Positions 28,401 through 36,370 of a DNA stretch of 64,000 bases are shown piece by piece. The translations under genes were made by a program, and so were the position numbers. The DNA is taken from the NCBI RefSeq assembly GCF_012641265.1, contig NZ_JABAHZ010000005.1, forward strand, positions 248,001-312,000. The letters run 5' to 3'. The stretch's first letter is position 1; the number at the start of each line of letters is the position of its first letter. The notes beneath the pieces were generated by a model that saw nothing but the letters and a program-made list of their open reading frames with translations, did not search any database and was not told the origin of the DNA. This DNA is from Chitinophaga eiseniae (lineage in GTDB: Bacteria; Bacteroidota; Bacteroidia; Chitinophagales; Chitinophagaceae).

Positions 28401-29587
28401 TTACCAACTGGAAGTGGGACCTGGCAAACGGTACACAACAAAACAACACCAATAACAATCCGTTTACCATCACTTACCAGAAAGACAGCAACTACCTCGT
28501 GAAGCTGGTGGCGGTGAGTGATCATAACTGTATCAGTGATACTGCCAAAGTTGCGGTGCTGGTACATCCTTTACCAGTAGCAGATTTTAGCTTACCGGCC
28601 AAAGTATGTATGCCGGATGGCAATGCTGCTTTTGTTAATCTCACTACGATAAAAGATAAAACAAGCCTGGCCTATCAATGGAATTTTGGCGACGGCGGTG
28701 GCGGCACTGCCACCAAAGATCCTACCTGGCAGTACAAGGCCTTCGGACCGTTTGATGTAAAACTCGTAGCCACCAGTGCATATGGCTGCAAAGATTCAGC
28801 TACTAAAACGCTCACCGCTTTCTTCGGACAGCCAACCGCCTCCTTTAAAGTCGCGCCGGACACCCTTTGCCAGGGCACTGATAACGTATTCACAGATCAA
28901 AGTACCGACGCCACCGGCACTATCAACAAGTGGCAGTGGAACTTTGGCGATGGCACTGTTTCTACCGATCAAAACCCGGTAAAAAAGTATACGGCGCCCG
29001 GTGAATACAATGTACAGTTACAGGTATCCAACCAGTCGGGTTGTGGCTCCTCCGCCTATAGCAGCAAAGTTATTGTTTATCTGCAACCGGTAATTGATGC
29101 AGGGCCTTCATTTGTTGTACCACAAGGCACTATCATCAGTTTCAAACCGGTAGCCAACGATTCAGTAAACCTGCAATTCGCCTGGACCCCGGCAGCCGAC
29201 TTCCCTGATCCAACAGTGTTGTCGCCGGTAATACCTGCTATGCACGATGCCACCTATACGCTGACCGCAATCGGCAAGCATGGTTGCATAGCGCGTGACG
29301 GCATGACGGTAAAAGTGCTGAAACCTGTTGCACCACCAAGTGCCTTCTCTCCCAATGGTGATAATATCAACGATACCTGGATCATCACCAACCTGGCTGA
29401 TTATGCAGAAAGTACCGTGGAAGTATTCAACCGGTATGGAGAAAGAATATACCGTTCGACCGGCTATAACGTACCATGGGACGGCCGCTTCAAGGGCAAC
29501 GTACTCCCAATGGCCACTTACTATTATGTAATCCGGCTCCGGGCAGGTATTGCACCTATAACAGGTTACGTAACAATTATCAGGTAA
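25478..29587 (+). CDS. T9SS type B substrate with IgGFc-binding-like domain and PKD repeats
   Basis: Secreted multidomain protein of 1369 residues. I use the ATG at 25478; a TTG three codons earlier is the alternative. Signal peptide ends at VAYAQ, about residue 30. An IgGFc-binding-like domain (about 35-480) closely resembles that of the giant protein, sharing WVGYGHHQF, IVAYAHIYGSASSGATML, YLSPVEQ and the YGLGSVESYGYNAGTL block. About six PKD-like domains follow between residues 600 and 1205 (WNFGD motifs), with one different beta domain (GKGYYRGPATDSSGTFTPS) in between. A CHU_C type B sorting domain ends it (about 1285-1369, SAFSPNGDNINDTW). Probably an adhesin or gliding-type surface filament. 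Confidence 0.9.
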   Translation: MSTKLIYYKAHLIAISLILFEFVANVAYAQNLSNKGKDFWVGYGHHQFMEMGQSNSQEMILYLSAEQPATVTVSITGTTWTRTYNIPANTVIASDLIPKSGAIDARLYSLPPSFGGTGGEGIFTGKSIHIQSNVPIVAYAHIYGSASSGATMLMPEETWGYSYISVNSMQNYADDCFSWMFVIANQNNTVVEITPSVLTRNGRPAGVPFTVTLNRGDIYQLVGASLGGGVGRQLTGTTIKSIGNPMGQCYPVAVFSGSSRTAITCNNTSSSGDNNIQQIFPFQAWGKHYLTAPTSDDAIPATLQFNIYKVAVKDPTTIVKRNGVTLTGLIANSYYEFVSNTADYIESNKPVLVAQFMSSSGACGNNSGLGDPEMVYLSPVEQAIKRIGFYRNDREFIEVNYLTMIIPTAGLTSLRIDGSPLYDFAYPHPNLNGYTVVIKRWPAAPAQCIVSSDSAFTAVTYGLGSVESYGYNAGTLINNLNAVGSIHNSYDTSKTSNDFTCTNTPVELSILMAYKPTKMVWKLSSLGTVITPNADVTVNAPVSTGTVLINGITYYKYSLPGTYQFSTIGEYDIPVMSTHPSIENCTNTEKVGFTILVKGKPRAVMTYAHTGCTLDTVYFKGDTSLKDPLIDRWNWEFPGAVKDSGIKVGKVFPVGTAAIKLTVISKDGCVGDTAFQVATVAKPVATFTTDAASLCEAGVLKITDNSTYGGTAALKSWYWNFGNDSVLTATTGAAQTITYKDHNTYTIKHVVKVSDLCVSDTVSKTVTVYAKPTPLFSYPGDCLPVGGLVQFTSGATVPDAQTLTAHAWNFGDANATGTNPNTSVLKDPTHAYTKFGTYSIKYSVTTDKGCTKDTMVTAIFKLKPQLAYAALTGVCVNTPGTVAIGKATIQNGVTGKGYYRGPATDSSGTFTPSMAGAGTHTIWYIFNTDSGCADSISTTMVVYPKPAAAFTAAADLCLGQNTTFTDQSTISTGSITNWKWDLANGTQQNNTNNNPFTITYQKDSNYLVKLVAVSDHNCISDTAKVAVLVHPLPVADFSLPAKVCMPDGNAAFVNLTTIKDKTSLAYQWNFGDGGGGTATKDPTWQYKAFGPFDVKLVATSAYGCKDSATKTLTAFFGQPTASFKVAPDTLCQGTDNVFTDQSTDATGTINKWQWNFGDGTVSTDQNPVKKYTAPGEYNVQLQVSNQSGCGSSAYSSKVIVYLQPVIDAGPSFVVPQGTIISFKPVANDSVNLQFAWTPAADFPDPTVLSPVIPAMHDATYTLTAIGKHGCIARDGMTVKVLKPVAPPSAFSPNGDNINDTWIITNLADYAESTVEVFNRYGERIYRSTGYNVPWDGRFKGNVLPMATYYYVIRLRAGIAPITGYVTIIR

Positions 29588-29618
29588 AGTAAATCATTCA
29601 CATAAAATCATATTGTAA

Positions 29619-30623
29619 ATGAGAACAATCATTGCAACCCTAGTCCTCCTTGTTGTGGCCACATGCACCGGCACCCGGCTGATAGCACAAACAGACCCTC
29701 ACTTTTCGCAGTACTACGTGTACCCGTCCTGGTTAAATCCTGCATTAACCGGTGTATTTGACGGCGACTACCGGGTAGCGGCCATTTACCGCACCCAATG
29801 GGGTAACATCAGTCCGTTTAAGACCTATGGCGTGAGTGGCGAAATACCCACCAGCCGTAATATCAACATGGGCGCCAGCGTATTAAACCAAACCGCCGGC
29901 GATGGCGGATACAACTATACCACTGCCTATGTGAGCGCAGCTTATACCGGCGTAAAGCTGGATGCATCGCATTATCACCAGCTAAACTTTGGATTGCAGC
30001 TGGGTTTTATACAGCGCAGATTTGATCCCTCCAAGCTTACATATGGAGAGCAGTGGAATCCCGTAACCGGCTACAACCCCGGCAACCCGGTGTCCGATGC
30101 GCTGACGCGCACTTCGGCGGCTTCCTTTGATGCAGGCGCCGGCGCATTATATTATGATGCCACCCCCGGGAAAAAATTCAATATCTATGGTGGCTTTTCT
30201 GTCATGCATCTCACAAAACCACAGGATCAGTTCAGTGCGAAAGGTGATGCCCGTTTCCCGATGCGCTTTAATGTACACGGTGGCGTAAAACTAACGCTAT
30301 CCGATATACTGAGTATTACGCCCAACTTCCTCTTTATGCAACAGGGACCCGCCCAGGAAAAAATGATCGGCGCCTACGGACAGCTGAATGCCGCTCCCGG
30401 AACCGATTTCCTGCTGGGCCTGAATTACAGGTATAAAGATGCCATCACCACGCATGCGGGATTTATTTATAAAAACATGATGCTGGGCGCCAGCTATGAT
30501 ATCAATACTTCTGATCTCAGCAAAATGGCGCATGGCTCCAACAGCTTTGAAATATCACTAACATTCATCGGCCGCAGATCGGTAAGAACACCTGATGTGG
30601 AATTCGTTTGTCCAAGATTGTAA
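29619..30623 (+). CDS. PorP/SprF-family T9SS outer-membrane protein
   Basis: Outer-membrane barrel of 334 residues of the PorP/SprF family, members of which are needed for secretion or attachment of type B substrates. Signal peptide ends LIAQ; the mature start TDPHFSQYYVYPSWLNPALTG is the family hallmark (PHFSQYY...NPAxTG). Further typical pieces are YRTQWGNISPFKTYG and LLGLNYRYKDAITTHAGF. It lies 31 bp after a type B substrate gene and 25 bp before the PorE-like gene. Confidence 0.93.
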   Translation: MRTIIATLVLLVVATCTGTRLIAQTDPHFSQYYVYPSWLNPALTGVFDGDYRVAAIYRTQWGNISPFKTYGVSGEIPTSRNINMGASVLNQTAGDGGYNYTTAYVSAAYTGVKLDASHYHQLNFGLQLGFIQRRFDPSKLTYGEQWNPVTGYNPGNPVSDALTRTSAASFDAGAGALYYDATPGKKFNIYGGFSVMHLTKPQDQFSAKGDARFPMRFNVHGGVKLTLSDILSITPNFLFMQQGPAQEKMIGAYGQLNAAPGTDFLLGLNYRYKDAITTHAGFIYKNMMLGASYDINTSDLSKMAHGSNSFEISLTFIGRRSVRTPDVEFVCPRL

Positions 30624-30648
30624 TCAACTTCTAAAGCAACAGTATCTC

Positions 30649-32646
30649 ATGAAAAAAATATTCTTCACATCAGCAGTGTTGTTATCAGCAATGGTATCGT
30701 ATGCACAGTTTACGTATAACTACCTTAAAGCAGCGGATCAATACTACAGCAAAGCCGATTATAATTCAGCGGCTACTTACTATGAAAAGTATCTCGGCTC
30801 CCGTAACAAAACCGTGAAGCCCGATACCTATAAACCCTATGCAGCCGTATCTGTTACCAAAAATAAAACAGTAAAAGTAAGCAGCGGGCAACAGGCCGTT
30901 TATAAGCTGGCCGAGAGTTACCGTAACCTCCATAATTATGGCAAGGCCGCGCCGCATTATGAATCGGTGATGGAATTGGATAAAACCAGTTTCCCGCTGG
31001 CCGCCTATTACTATGCCGTATCCCTGCGGGCGCTGGCTAAATATGAAGCAGCAGCCCAGGCATTCCGCAACTTCCTGAACGGTTACGGCGCCAATGATAA
31101 ATTCAGTGAAGCGGCTAAAAGGGAATTACAAAACCTGGAATTTATCACCGCCCAATTAAATAAAAAAGATCTGTCGGAGTACAAAGTAACAAAAGCGCCG
31201 GCGGCTTTAAACACCACCGGCGCCAGTTACGCACCCTTGTGGAGCAACGGCAGCAACCTGATCTTTACTTCTACCCGGCCCGATAGCTCTTTCCAGAAAA
31301 ATCATACGTATATCAACCGCCTATATACAGCCGATTATGACGCGGGACAGGTGTCCAATATCCGCCTGTTGCGGATGGATCAGCCGGAAGGACTGCACCA
31401 GGGCGCGGCCTGTTTGTCGCCCGACGGGCAAATGTTGTTCCTCACCCGCTGGCATATAGATCATGGCAAAAAAATATCATCCATCTACCTCTCCCGCAAA
31501 AACGGGGACCACTGGAATGACCCGGTCCCCATGGATGCCATGGTAAACACCACAGGTAATAATACCCAGCAACCATACCTTTTAGGAGATGGCAAAACAC
31601 TATTGTACGCCAGCGACAGGGCCGATGGATACGGTGGTTTCGACCTGTGGTATGCCACCCTCGACGAAAGTGGCAAGCCACTGCAAACGGCTAACCTGGG
31701 CGATGTGATCAACACCGCCGGCAATGAACAGGCGCCATTCTACCACGCAGCCACCGGCACCCTGATCTTTTCGGCGGATAACCGTATCGGCATGGGGGGC
31801 TATGATTTCTTTGCTTCCAAAGGAAATATCGGTAGCTGGAAAGCGCCGGTGAACATGGGCTACCCGGTGAACTCAGTAAAAGACGATATCTATTTCACCA
31901 GCAGGAGCAATAATAAAAACCTGCTGGATGAAGTGTTGCTGGGTACCGACCGGGCCGCCGAATGCTGCCTGGAATTATTCTTTGTGCATAAAAACCGGCC
32001 GTTAAAACAACTTAGCGGCACGGTTGTATCCTGCGACAACCAAACACCGCTGGCCGGCGCTGCCGTTAATATTATAGATACCGTCAGCAATAAAGTGGTA
32101 TCTACCCAACAAACTGGCCCAGACGGCAGCTACGCTTTCACCATCCCGGACTTTCTGCCCTTAAAAGCAGTGGCTAATGCCGACGGGTATACGACCAACT
32201 CACAGCAGATAACCCTTCCGGTTAATGAAGACACTACCGCTATGACGGTGCCGGTATTATGCCTCGCGAAACTCACGAAGCCAGAAGCGCCCGTTGTACT
32301 GGAAAATGTATACTACGATTTCAGCAAAGCCACTTTACAGGAAGCCTCCTATGCTTCACTGGATAAACTCGTAGAGCTCCTCAATGCCAATCCAGGGATG
32401 TACATAGAGCTGAGTGCGCATACCGACAGCAAAGGCTCTGCTACATTGAACCAACACCTCTCGGAAGCCCGTGCAAAGAGCTGTGTGGATTACCTGGTTA
32501 GCAAAGGCATCGACCGGAACAGGCTCACTTACATAGGCTATGGCGCTACACAACCCGTAGCACCTAACACATTGGAAGATGGCAGCGACAACCCGGAAGG
32601 AAGACAAAAGAACAGAAGAACTGCTTTTACCATTATCAAAAAGTAA
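30649..32646 (+). CDS. PorE-like OmpA-family protein (TPR, PD40 propeller, CRD, OmpA domain)
   Basis: Periplasmic/outer-membrane protein of 665 residues from the ATG at 30649; an upstream GTG inside porP is rejected because signal peptide MKKIFFTSAVLLSAMVSYAQ starts here. A TPR region covers about 25-170. A WD40/PD40 beta-propeller covers about 185-445 (SYAPLWSNGSNLIFTSTRPD, GYGGFDLW). A carboxypeptidase-regulatory-like domain follows at about 455-535 and an OmpA peptidoglycan-binding domain at about 551-665, with Asp593 (HTD) and Arg608 (EARAKS) in the binding positions. This order is that of PorE, a T9SS component that tethers the machinery to peptidoglycan. Here it lies between two PorP/SprF genes, so it may be an island-specific copy. 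Confidence 0.9.
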   Translation: MKKIFFTSAVLLSAMVSYAQFTYNYLKAADQYYSKADYNSAATYYEKYLGSRNKTVKPDTYKPYAAVSVTKNKTVKVSSGQQAVYKLAESYRNLHNYGKAAPHYESVMELDKTSFPLAAYYYAVSLRALAKYEAAAQAFRNFLNGYGANDKFSEAAKRELQNLEFITAQLNKKDLSEYKVTKAPAALNTTGASYAPLWSNGSNLIFTSTRPDSSFQKNHTYINRLYTADYDAGQVSNIRLLRMDQPEGLHQGAACLSPDGQMLFLTRWHIDHGKKISSIYLSRKNGDHWNDPVPMDAMVNTTGNNTQQPYLLGDGKTLLYASDRADGYGGFDLWYATLDESGKPLQTANLGDVINTAGNEQAPFYHAATGTLIFSADNRIGMGGYDFFASKGNIGSWKAPVNMGYPVNSVKDDIYFTSRSNNKNLLDEVLLGTDRAAECCLELFFVHKNRPLKQLSGTVVSCDNQTPLAGAAVNIIDTVSNKVVSTQQTGPDGSYAFTIPDFLPLKAVANADGYTTNSQQITLPVNEDTTAMTVPVLCLAKLTKPEAPVVLENVYYDFSKATLQEASYASLDKLVELLNANPGMYIELSAHTDSKGSATLNQHLSEARAKSCVDYLVSKGIDRNRLTYIGYGATQPVAPNTLEDGSDNPEGRQKNRRTAFTIIKK

Positions 32647-32680
32647 CAGCCATGGCTGTTTCACCCAAAATCACTGATCC

Positions 32681-33712
32681 ATGAAAAAGATTGTGCTCTC
32701 AGGTTGGTTACTGCTGCTGCTGCATTTTGCGCAGGCACAACAACAGCCACATTATACGCAGTATATCATGAATCCATTTATTATCAATCCGGCTTTGGCA
32801 GGTATTGAAAATTACTGGGACCTGCGTTTAAGTCACCGGCATCAGTGGGTAGGCATGAAAGGCTCACCGGTAACTACCTACCTCACCCTCCAGGGGCCTT
32901 TGCATAAATCGGATTACAGTACCGCCTCTCCCACCGGCTTCGATCCTGACGGCAATAATCCACGGGGAAAGGCTTACTGGCGGGATTATACTACACCGCC
33001 GCCACATCCTGGCGTGGGGCTTACTGTACTGAACGACAGAACTGGACCGCTGAATCGTTTTTCTGTAACAGGCGCTTATGCGCATCATATCAACCTGTCT
33101 CCCAGAACCAGCGTGAGTGCCGGCATCGGAATAGGGATGCAGCAGGTTAGTCTTGATGCCAGCAAAGTAGAATTCTTTGATCCTTCCGACCCTGTGCTGG
33201 GCAGTAGTTCCGGCGTACTAAATAAATGGAAACCAGAAGTAAACGCCGGACTTTGGCTCTACTCTGCCGATTATTTCGCGGGCCTGTCTGTACAGAATAT
33301 TATCCCACAGCAAATTGGTTTTGATAACGGCAAAGTAGTAGGCGATTCTGTTTACAGCGGCAAACTGGTGCCACATTTATTCTTTACAACGGGCTATCGC
33401 TTATGGTTAAACGACGATCTCAATGTGATGCCGTCCGTAATGCTGAAAATGATTACAGCGATGCCGCTGAGCATAGATATCAACGCCAGGTTTATGTACC
33501 GCGACCGGCTCTGGTTGGGTGCTTCCTACCGGCTGCACGATGGTGTGGCAGCTATGTTTGGCGTGAACATCAACTCACAGTTTAACATTGGCTACTCTTA
33601 CGACTATACAGCGTCTTCGCTAAACACCGTTACAAAAGGCACACATGAAATCATGATCGGTTTCCTGTTGGGCAACAAGTACGGCGACACCTGCCCACGG
33701 AACGTATGGTAG
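32681..33712 (+). CDS. PorP/SprF-family T9SS outer-membrane protein (second copy)
   Basis: Second PorP/SprF-type barrel, 343 residues, signal peptide ending FAQAQ and mature start QPHYTQYIMNPFIINPALAG. It has the family pieces LRLSHRHQWVGMKGSPVT and FNIGYSYDYTASSLN near the C terminus. Compared with the first copy it has an insert of about 30 residues (TASPTGFDPDGNNPRGKAYW) after the first strands. Two type B substrates and two PorP/SprF genes in one operon suggest one partner each. The 34 bp before it hold a perfect 16 bp palindrome (32645-32660) overlapping the stop of the upstream gene. Confidence 0.92.
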   Translation: MKKIVLSGWLLLLLHFAQAQQQPHYTQYIMNPFIINPALAGIENYWDLRLSHRHQWVGMKGSPVTTYLTLQGPLHKSDYSTASPTGFDPDGNNPRGKAYWRDYTTPPPHPGVGLTVLNDRTGPLNRFSVTGAYAHHINLSPRTSVSAGIGIGMQQVSLDASKVEFFDPSDPVLGSSSGVLNKWKPEVNAGLWLYSADYFAGLSVQNIIPQQIGFDNGKVVGDSVYSGKLVPHLFFTTGYRLWLNDDLNVMPSVMLKMITAMPLSIDINARFMYRDRLWLGASYRLHDGVAAMFGVNINSQFNIGYSYDYTASSLNTVTKGTHEIMIGFLLGNKYGDTCPRNVW

Positions 33713-33768
33713 CATTATTACTTTTTTTACTCTTTTCATTCATAAATAAAAAACAAACAATTGTCATT

Positions 33769-34359
33769 ATGAAACAGGTTACACGCTTTATGCCCTATGC
33801 ATTGATCACTGCTATTGTATTATTCTTTGCGGCCTGCTCCAAAGACGGAGCGCAGGGCCCCGCTGGTCCTGCCGGTCCTGCCGGCCCTTCTGGTATTCCC
33901 GGCTCCACCGGCCCCAAAGGTGATTCAGGTGTTCCGGGCAGCGCCAACGTTATTTATTCTGCCTGGCAGGATGTAAAGTTTGCGCCGGTAGATACCATCC
34001 GCAACCAGGATGGCAGTATTAATACCATCCTGTTCGGATACACGCTCACTGCAGCCAAGCTCAATGCATCAATGCTGGCCAACGCTTCTATCAACGTATA
34101 TATCAACCTGGGTACAGCAGCCACTCCGTTCGTACAGCCGTTACCGTATGTAGATGAAAATGGCTATCTCGTGAGATTTGTGGCATCCGCCGGTAAAATT
34201 GACCTGATTGCCAACGCGCCTATCAGTACCACTGCCACGGATAAACGTTACCAGTACAGATATGTGATTATTCCCGGTGGCGTAAACGCCAGAACAGCGG
34301 CGGGGATCGACTGGAATGACTACAACCAGGTGAAAAAATATTTAAATCTTAAGGACTAG
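33769..34359 (+). CDS. Lipoprotein with collagen-like Gly-X-Y repeat
   Basis: 196 residues from the ATG at 33769. An upstream TTG/GTG-type start at 33706 overlaps porP and would bury the signal peptide. The lipobox ends FFAAC (Cys23), followed by a collagen-like stretch of about eleven Gly-X-Y triplets (residues 27-59; GPAGPAGPAGP, then GPKGDSG). The remaining 135 residues are a beta-rich domain I do not recognise. It sits 56 bp after the second porP and 91 bp before the sigma gene. It is probably an exposed stalked lipoprotein of the same surface system. Confidence 0.85.
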   Translation: MKQVTRFMPYALITAIVLFFAACSKDGAQGPAGPAGPAGPSGIPGSTGPKGDSGVPGSANVIYSAWQDVKFAPVDTIRNQDGSINTILFGYTLTAAKLNASMLANASINVYINLGTAATPFVQPLPYVDENGYLVRFVASAGKIDLIANAPISTTATDKRYQYRYVIIPGGVNARTAAGIDWNDYNQVKKYLNLKD

Positions 34360-34388
34360 GTTGGCTAATACAACCTCCAGTATATACA

Positions 34389-34412
34389 GGGCTGCCTTAT
34401 TAAAGGCGGCCC
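34389..34412 (+). other. GC-rich hairpin between the collagen-like lipoprotein and sigma genes
   Basis: GGGCTGCC and GGCGGCCC pair over eight positions (one G-U) around the loop TTATTAAA. No U-tract follows, so it is not a standard terminator. It could slow polymerase or stabilise the upstream mRNA end. Confidence 0.35.
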
Positions 34413-34450
34413 CTTCCCAAAATCTATTGACAACGTTATACGAAACCAGC

Positions 34451-35038
34451 ATGAACCTATATAGTAACCTTACGGACCAGGAGTTAATCCGCCTGTATAT
34501 TGCAGGAAATAACCCGGCGTTTACCACACTGGTACACCGCCATAAAAACAAGATCTTTACTACTATCGTATTATTGGTCAGAGACCGTAACCTGGCAGAG
34601 GATATTTTCCAGGAAGTATTTATAAAAATTGTAAATGCGCTGCAATCCGGTCAGTATACGGATAACAGCCGTTTCCTGGCCTGGGCGGTAAGAATTGCAC
34701 ACAACGCCTGTATCAGCCATTTCAGAAAAACACATACCCGGCCACAGATAGTGACGAGCTACAACGACGACCTGGGCAATAACATGGAACTGTCAGAGCA
34801 TAGCCAGGAACACCGCATAATCAAAGCAGAGATCACCGAAGAAATCAACGTGATGCTGGATCGCCTGCCCCGCTTGCAACGTGAAGTATTGATACTGCGT
34901 TACTATGCCGACCTGAGCTATAAAGAAATAGCGCAAACCATTGGTATCAGCATCAATACAGCTTTGGGCAGGGTACGTTATGCATTAGGGAATTTAAGAA
35001 AACAGATGGGCGTAGAAAGCCTGGCATCCGCACAATAG
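34451..35038 (+). CDS. ECF RNA polymerase sigma factor without a FecR partner
   Basis: 195-residue sigma-70 ECF factor starting at ATG 34451 (MNLYSNLTDQELIRLY); the longer frame from 34361 uses a TTG and adds 30 unrelated residues. Region 2 shows NLAEDIFQEVFIKIVNALQS; region 4 shows ADLSYKEIAQTIGISINTAL. Unlike the three Sus-linked sigma factors here it ends in a polar tail (VESLASAQ) and no anti-sigma gene is adjacent. As last gene of the T9SS island it may control it, in the way SigP works with PorX/PorY on T9SS genes of Porphyromonas; that parallel is inference. A weak hairpin (GGCAT/ATGCC, 35023-35049) plus TTTTT closes the unit. Confidence 0.92.
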   Translation: MNLYSNLTDQELIRLYIAGNNPAFTTLVHRHKNKIFTTIVLLVRDRNLAEDIFQEVFIKIVNALQSGQYTDNSRFLAWAVRIAHNACISHFRKTHTRPQIVTSYNDDLGNNMELSEHSQEHRIIKAEITEEINVMLDRLPRLQREVLILRYYADLSYKEIAQTIGISINTALGRVRYALGNLRKQMGVESLASAQ

Positions 35039-35056
35039 AGAAGAATGCCTGCTTTT

Positions 35057-36316
35057 TCATTTTGATTTGGACAGCATAAATTTCTGTACATCTTCATCGT
35101 AACTATCACGTGGTTCGGAATGATACTTTGCCGGATCTTCTGCTGCTCGCATCTCCATCTCCGCAAAGTGAACATATCCTACCTTCCACACAGCAGGTTT
35201 ATTAAATTCAGCCTGGGCTGCAGTATGGAATTCGGCTGATCGGTTCATTGATGTTGCGGAAACTAACATACCTGGATCGAGCGCGCGGAACCACTGATCC
35301 AGTTCTTGCGGAGGAACTTCACCGGTGAGCAGGAAATTTGCACGCCCCGCCAGGTCTCCTACCCGGGTATGCATATTGTCATCATATTGCGTTAATAATG
35401 CAGTCAATTCCTTGAATTGACTGGCGCTTGGGCGGGCCGAGCCCTCCAATCTCTGCTGAAGGTTACCTAAGGCATATCCAGCCAGGTAGGCCCATTTTTT
35501 AATGTCATCGCGTATTTTTTTAAAGCTTCCATCCTCCAGGCCAATGTCTTCATTGATTAAAATATACTGAACATCCCCAATGTTTTCTAAAGTCTCTTGT
35601 ATTTGTATAATTACCTCTGCATCACCGGCAATATCATCCGGGCTATAACTTTTTTTGATTTGTTCGCTAAGAAAGTTTATCAGTTCGTATACTTTAGCAG
35701 CCGCAAAAACAACCCTCTTGACAGGATTATCAGCCGGTTTCACTTCCTCTGTCTTTGGATCTTTGTAATGAAATTGATATTCTTCAAAGTATTCCTCTCT
35801 GGGCAAACCTAATGATGCGTTGTAATCCTTTTCTTGCTCCCGGATGGGATCAGAGTGTTTATGGTCCTCCTCCACCACATTTAATTTATCACTAGCCAGT
35901 TTAAAGCTAATCACATCCTTTTGTGTACCATCCACGCGCTTCAACTGGGAAGTGGATCGATTAACTCCTTTGGTACCATGCCCATTTGAAATATTTTTCA
36001 TTTCAAGGGCTTTTGTTCCCATCTCATCAGCTTCTTTTTCTAATCCAGCATCATCATTTACATTCACTCCTCGTTTCATCTGGATGGCTTTCCGTGCTTC
36101 ATGTGCAGGATGATTATAAGCCATTGATTGCAATTGAGCAGCCTGCTTAATCCTTGGGCTATTGTTCGCTATGTGCTGTAGCTTTCTTTGAGCAATGGCT
36201 ATAGGCCTGTTGTCCACGGACTTAAAGGCATCCCCAACCTTAGGTTGCTTTGGAGCAAACTCCTTTGCCGCCGGTTGGCTTTTACTTCCTTGTATTTTGT
36301 CAGCATGCATATTCAT
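35057..36316 (-). CDS. DUF4157-related protein lacking the HExxH segment; candidate eCIS-type cargo
   Basis: 419 residues, start MNMHADK. The N terminus (about 30-80) holds three short repeats like those of the upstream paralogue (SVDNRPIAIAQRKLQHI, ANNSPRIKQAAQLQSM, AYNHPAHEARKAIQM). It then jumps straight to the DUF4157 tail GVNVNDDAGLEKEADEMG, so the HESWH zinc segment present in the paralogue is absent. The remaining roughly 300 residues are charged and probably alpha-helical; I do not recognise a domain. No signal peptide. It is 54 bp downstream of the paralogue on the same strand. Could be a payload loaded by a contractile injection system encoded elsewhere, or a toxin. Confidence 0.7.
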   Translation of the reverse strand: MNMHADKIQGSKSQPAAKEFAPKQPKVGDAFKSVDNRPIAIAQRKLQHIANNSPRIKQAAQLQSMAYNHPAHEARKAIQMKRGVNVNDDAGLEKEADEMGTKALEMKNISNGHGTKGVNRSTSQLKRVDGTQKDVISFKLASDKLNVVEEDHKHSDPIREQEKDYNASLGLPREEYFEEYQFHYKDPKTEEVKPADNPVKRVVFAAAKVYELINFLSEQIKKSYSPDDIAGDAEVIIQIQETLENIGDVQYILINEDIGLEDGSFKKIRDDIKKWAYLAGYALGNLQQRLEGSARPSASQFKELTALLTQYDDNMHTRVGDLAGRANFLLTGEVPPQELDQWFRALDPGMLVSATSMNRSAEFHTAAQAEFNKPAVWKVGYVHFAEMEMRAAEDPAKYHSEPRDSYDEDVQKFMLSKSK

Positions 36317-36370
36317 ATTACCACAGGCCTATTTGACAGTAAAAAATGCTAAAAGTAGCGGGGTTATTAA

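Noticed and set aside
33860..33960. Repeated short units as a possible CRISPR
   Set aside because: The repeats are in-frame Gly-X-Y codons of a collagen-like stretch, without spacers.
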